From Effrenium voratum (lineage: Eukaryota > Sar > Dinophyceae > Suessiales > Symbiodiniaceae), in assembly GCA_963377175.1 (NCBI GenBank), contig CAUJNA010001224.1:2049001-2113000 (forward strand): 64,000 bases of DNA. The letters run 5' to 3'. The position numbers and the translations under genes were made by a program. Under the pieces are notes generated by a model. That model did no database searches. It had not been told where the DNA came from and saw only the letters and a list, made by a program, of their open reading frames with translations. Each line of letters begins with the position of its first letter. The stretch's first letter is position 1. This document shows, in pieces, positions 37,701 to 43,700 of the stretch.

Positions 37701-40700
37701 GGGTTGGGCTTCCATGTTAGTCAAACAGGATTTCGGTTGCCTTATGCTCACCACACGTCACACGCTTTTGAAGTTCGAGGAGCATGTCTTCATCCTCGCA
37801 CCAGAATGCATCCAGGATAGACACTTGTTTCTCCTTCAAATGGTGACAAATGAAATCATATGCCTGTTGCACGTTGGCGAGGAACCGACCTTTGTCTCTT
37901 CGTACCGCTATTGTCCTTGGCACGCAGTGCCGGAATGCAACAACAGGCAGGCCCCCTCCCAAGTTCCATGTTAGCGGGGTTTGCAGTAAACAAGGAAAAA
38001 CTGTGGTTTAATGGACCTTCGAGTTTCCACCCTCTGAGCCGACGGTTGGCGCCATAACCGCTGTCATCACTGGATGCGTGAACCACTTGGATCTCGCACT
38101 GGTCGTTGCTGGACAATGCTTCACTTGTTAGGCGGTGGATCGAGCCAGTGGTTACGTTCTCGCACACCATGATGCGGGTACCAGCGTGCAAGTGGTACCT
38201 GCGGCCATAGTTCCCCTCAACATCATAAGCTAGCTTTAGGGCTTTCAACTTCCATGTTGGCCAAAGAGCGTGAACCGCACAAGGGGCGAGGGAAGAGAAG
38301 TGGTGACCTGTAACCTTACACCAAGTATCGGTAGTGTTTTGGCAGCTTTGCTTGAAAGTCGTCACTTTTCAGTACAAGTGTAGAATACGGTATACACTCC
38401 TGCAGCTCCAGCTCGAATGGTGCATTTTGGCAGCTGAGCTGGACAATAGCAACTTTTCAGTACAAGCGTAGCGCACAAAGTACATTGTAGCAGCTCCAGC
38501 AAAGCTGGTTGGATTCAGCATGGCGGCAAATGAGTTGATTACTGTATTGCAATACATGGTTGGGCATCGGTTTGGGCCCTGCAAATTTATGTTTTCTCAA
38601 TCTTGCTTTGTGACAACACCTTCCGGGCCTGCAAAGAAAGTTACGGGACGGGGTTTCTTTTCAACCATTGGGGCAGCTGAGTTGCTTGAAGTGTGTCAAA
38701 GCAGAGCGACGTCCATCACCTTCATTTTGCCGGTTTCCGCCCATCAAACTGTCGTCCTTGCACGATGCACCACTCAGATCCTTTGTTGTGACAGGTCACG
38801 CAGGCAGCCCCCCACTACTGCACCAGTAGATAAGAAGGCGAAATGGAAACCAGGACCGTAGATCAGCAGATTGACCCCACCAGCATCCCTAACATGGAAG
38901 TCGCGTATTTGAATAATTAAGCCGGGTTTCAAGGTCAATGTTGCGTGGTAGAAAGCAGCCAGCAACATTGAACGGATGCCGAAGACAATGTGCACGTTCC
39001 TGGAAAACTGCTTTTCCCAAAATCTCGGTGATCTGGTCCACGCCCACCGCTTTTTTCAGCTTGGCGCGGGAGATGCTGTCCACATTCATCAGAACCTGAG
39101 TTGGTTGGAAACACCCTCGCAACTTCCAGGTTAGCTCAGGAAACTCATACACATATTTGAGGAAGCATGGTCCATCCAAATAGGTGTGTGTGTGTGTGTG
39201 TGTGCGCTCGCGTGTGCGATGTGTGTGTGTGGATGGTGTATTTGCTCTTTGCGTGCAAGGAGCATCGGCAAAAATGCAGTGCTGCTCAAAGAACGGGTCC
39301 TTCAGCAGACCTTCTTGCACTTGAGTTGACGAGTCGCAGCTGCTCACCTTAGAGTGCAAAGTGGACAATCAGGGGCAGGTCACCTGCGGCTTAGTTTCTA
39401 CGATAAAAAAACAGAAGGATACTTGATGCCGCGCGACAAAGTTGAACTGCACGCCACATTTGTGAGCCTCGATCACCTTCGCGGCGCGCGCGGCGGCGTC
39501 AAGCCTCGAGGTATACAACGATCATAACGGTGGGGGTGCAAGAAACTAGACTGGTTTCACATCACCTTAACTTGGAAAACTAACATGGAAGCGAGACACA
39601 AACAGCTGTGCCAAAGCTATACGAGCAGCCCGGAAAAGCTCGAAGACGCTCTCAACGTCCCCCCAGAGCGTAGCAACGATATTCCGGGTAGGCCACGGGC
39701 AAACTCCTTGGCCTTTGATGTTGCCTCGGTGTCAGCTGAGCAGACACCAAAAAACAAAAAGGGCACAATCTAGGGGCGCCGATCACTGCAGGAATTGCCA
39801 TAACTTTCGTGCGTGGAGCTTCCACGTTAACAACACAGACACTGCCAAACAAACGTTGACTGTTGAGACGCGCGTCTGTCTCAGCCCACAGAGCAGCTTC
39901 CACAACCGTGTGCCGCGCAGCGTTCTGCAAAGCGACGGGCTTACGATTGGCAGGCCATCCCTTGATGTACACCGTGCCATTCTCCAAGACGCATGTCCCC
40001 GTCCGGCTGAGCAAAGCCTCAGACACTGAGAGTGGGTTAACATGGAAGTGCTAAGTTGGCAAGCACAAACTTTAAACATTGTAGAACAAAAATACCTGAC
40101 ACACCAAGACGCTGCTGGGGTAGCAGGCGCTGATGCCACACTTTGTGGCGACTTGTGGTAGACTCTTCGGCAAACCTTGGATTCAAAAACCAGTCCTTTT
40201 TACCTACATCTTACACATATTCGGTTTAGTCATACTAGGTCTCGAAAGACCACTGCACCAAAACAACCAAAGCCGGCTAACATGGAAGCTCTCCCTTGAG
40301 GAGCCAACAAAGCCTGGCTAAATCCAGCTAACATGCAAGCCGATCTAAAGGGGTCGATGCAAGAGGAAACAGAGTAAGGTATCTAAGGCCTAGGAGCAGG
40401 TTCGCGAGCTGGTGTCTCGGACCCAGTCGCCTTCTGAGCCGTTTGATCGGCTTCCATGGCAATTGCTGTATTCAGGCGATTCCACGATCAGGCCACACTA
40501 GGTGGCCAAGTCTTCGGCCGAAACAGCAACACATGCTGGACTTGGGAGTTCGGTAAACGAATTACGAATCCAAGTCAAGCTCACCTCACCCCCCATATGC
40601 CACAGCAACAGCACTAGTCGTACATCGGTACCTTGGTGGGGGCAGGGGGGCACGCGGGGGGGGGGGGGGTTTCAGGCGTGTGTTTGGGGGGGGGGCGGGG

Positions 40701-43700
40701 GGTTTTTTGAGGGTTTGAGGGAGCCGTTGCCCAAACCGTCGTCGGAAGTCAGCTGCGTGTTCTGAAATCCGGAAGCCGACCAAAACCCCCCAAGGACTTC
40801 TATGTTAGCATTTATCAAAGGCCTGTTTTTTTCGACTAACCTGCCAAAAAAAAGAAGCTTCGGAGCTTCCTGTTTAATTCCAGGGAGTGTACATAATGAC
40901 TAGCACATCGCGGCAGCCTGCAACCCTCCCCACGAGCCATCAACGCCCCCTTTACAAGCCTTTACAGATACCAGCATCAGGATGCTTGAGCAATGGTGCT
41001 TCAAACCACGCTTTAAACAAAACAACGACCCACGCCTGAACCCTCCGCGAGGTAGTTTGCTGGGGCGACGCCAAATGCGGCGGCAACTGCCAAGCCGTGC
41101 AGCAACAGCTGCAGGAATCTCTGGTAGAGAGGCCACAGAATTAGGATGGCTTAATTGGGCTTTCTACATGACTCAGTTCACCCTCCCCACCCAGGAATTG
41201 ATGTAAATTTGAAGACGGGGTCCAGCTTTGCGCCACGGATGTTTCACACCATGGTCTCCCGTGGTTATCTAGTAGTAAGGTCGCTGGATCCTTTGGACAG
41301 AGGCTGACAATTTGTGTCCATGTCATTTATGGGTGACCCACTAACGAAGGAGCATAGGGAGATCCAATCCAGCCACGATTCCGCACATGTGGCTGTGGCT
41401 CAAAATTAAACAGGAGGGGCAAACCCCGGGTTTTGGTCCATGTTTCCACGTACCAGGGGTTCCATGTCGGGATTCCGTTTTTTTTCAAAACTGGGCCAAC
41501 AGCTCCAGGGATCCTCTCGCGATGGGAGGAGGTCCACCAGTTGGCGGCCTCCCACTCGGCCTTCGCCGCGGTGAAAGCGGACGGCTGTGTGGTGACCTGG
41601 GGCCACCCGGAGCACGGGGGCGACAGCTCCGGCGCGCAGGAGCAGCTGAGGCAGGGGCGGGGGGGGTGGAGCAAAGGAGACTTGGAGGGTCCATTGGCAG
41701 ACTACGAATGACTTTTTTCTTGCCAGGACACCATTCTTGTTGCATCTGACCCGGAAGGCATTGAAGAGCCCACCAACAGAATCACGAGCAAAATGCAGCG
41801 CACCCTGTTGCGTGGAGGGTGTTGCACCTTGCATCACATCTCATCTTGCAGTTGCTTCGGAGTCAACATGATGACATGGCCTCGGCTCCAAGCTGGAGCC
41901 GCCCATGAAATATATACGCCTGAGGACTATCCCGATGAGGCCCACAACCTGCCCAGAACCCACCAGGAACTCCGTGCCAAAGCCAGGGCCGAAGGGGAGT
42001 TTGGCAAATGGACCCTGTAGCTGTCGCTGTGGGGAAAAGTTTTGTCAGTCTGGCAATTCCCAGATTCTGGTCTTGAACCATGCTAACTTAACTCAGTTCC
42101 CAGCTGACCGTACTTTTGAATTCAGAGTGAGGAATTTATGACATATCCCTCTGCAGGTTGGATCGTTGGAAGCGCTCAGTTGGGTCCAACTTCCCTCTAG
42201 CATCCTGCCTCTGTAGTTAATGTATCTAAAATTAAACCCAAGCCCCCAGCAGATGTGCAACCCCAATTTGCTTGCACCCAAACGGACCTGGAGACTCTAT
42301 GAGCCTTTGTGGCAGGATCAGGTTCTCAGTGTGGCGGGCCATGTCCTTCAGGGCAAGAGTGTCATAGGACACCAGGTAGTTTTTCTTCAGGGTGCCGTTA
42401 TTCTATGGATTACATTTATAGGACACCAAGGGCACCACCCTTACATTGGCGAGGATTACCCAAAGGGGCTGGGATCTGAGTCATATATAGCTTAGTTGTG
42501 TTTTTTTAAGAGTAACATAAACAATAATAACTTGCAATCACAACAAGAAATCCTAGCAGGATACCTTAGGGTCGCTTTTTATCCCATGGCTTCCCTAAGC
42601 TCCCGTTGATTCAACTCCCCAAGCCTTCGGGCTCCAAAGAAGCCCACTTGGTTTCCTGACGTGCAGCCGATCAAGATCTCAGCTTCCCTCCACTTGGCTG
42701 TGGGTCAAAACCCCATACCCCCAATGAACATCCCAATCCCCACTAAAATAGACTAATATGGGTGGTGCACCTACCCCAAAATGGTACCATTGGTGTTGAC
42801 CCACGGCCACTTGGTGGCTTGGATTGTTAAGGGGGTTTCCCATTTACCCCTCATCATCTGCGGGCTCCAAAACAACCGACTCAGAAAATTACCTGAGAGG
42901 CAGGTGCAGCAGATCGTGGCGGCGAAGAGCGCCTTCGCGGCCATCTTGGGCAATGGCCGCGTGGTGGTCTGGGGCGACCCCGCGCCTCGGAACGAGTCAG
43001 CGACGACTGGAGGAGTCAACGAAGTGGAGCTTCTGGTTGGGTCAAGTCCCTCAATGGAGGCTCAAACAAAAGGAGCAGTGGACCAGTGTGACTCGGGTCA
43101 ATTCTCTCAGAGGTGTCCTTTAAGATCAAGCAACTCATTGGGGTCGCCTCTTTTTGTGTTTTGCCGGTGTGAAACCAGCCTCGAGTATCCTGGCTGCAAA
43201 TTTGAAGGAGCTCACTGATCGGCAAAATCAGATTAGTTTCTGGAATTGAGTCGAGCGGCGACAGCTTTGGATTTGGGGTCTCTATATTCACTGATATGGT
43301 AAGCTTCACTAAATATGAACCAGTCTCAAAAATATGTTTTTGGGTGGGACCCGACCGCAGGCACCAAGACGTTCTTTTTTTTTGTGCTTTGTGCTTTGTG
43401 TGGGTGGGTGGGTGTTTGGGCTGCAGGGTTCCAAGCGTAGGGCAACATAATTATTACGCATGTCTCTCTCTATGTATAAACAGGGCCCCACTGTGTGTTT
43501 CCTGCAATAGGAAAGGGATTTCCAACATGAGACAATGGCAAACAACCAACATAGGGAGTGGGTGTCTTGTGTGTCCTTATGGAAGTTCTGATTTTGGGGG
43601 GTTTACCATTGTGTTTTCTCAGCACCGACCAAGGGGGGGTGGTCCTATTTAATGAGACACCCAAGTGGATTTCAAAGGACCTGACACATCACCCCTTAGG

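Larger units (their letters stand above)
26868..40870. repeat. Field of introner-like inverted motifs CTAACATGGAAG / CTTCCATGTTAG
   Basis: About 40 near-exact copies (allowing ATRGAAG) lie in 14 kb. Forward (CTAACATGGAAG) examples start at 26868, 27964, 28367, 29155, 30206, 30713, 31492, 33027, 33636, 36388, 38888, 39578, 40035 and 40276. Reverse (CTTCCATGTTAG) examples start at 27384, 28470, 30386, 30829, 32321, 33162, 34501, 34855, 35291, 35917, 36902, 37706 and 40795. On the - strand the first form falls just after donors and its complement 15-45 nt before acceptors. I noticed none outside this interval. Confidence 0.85.

Noticed and set aside
39160..39240. CRISPR-like or telomeric repeat
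   Set aside because: Only a (TG)n microsatellite; no spacers and no TTTAGGG-type array.
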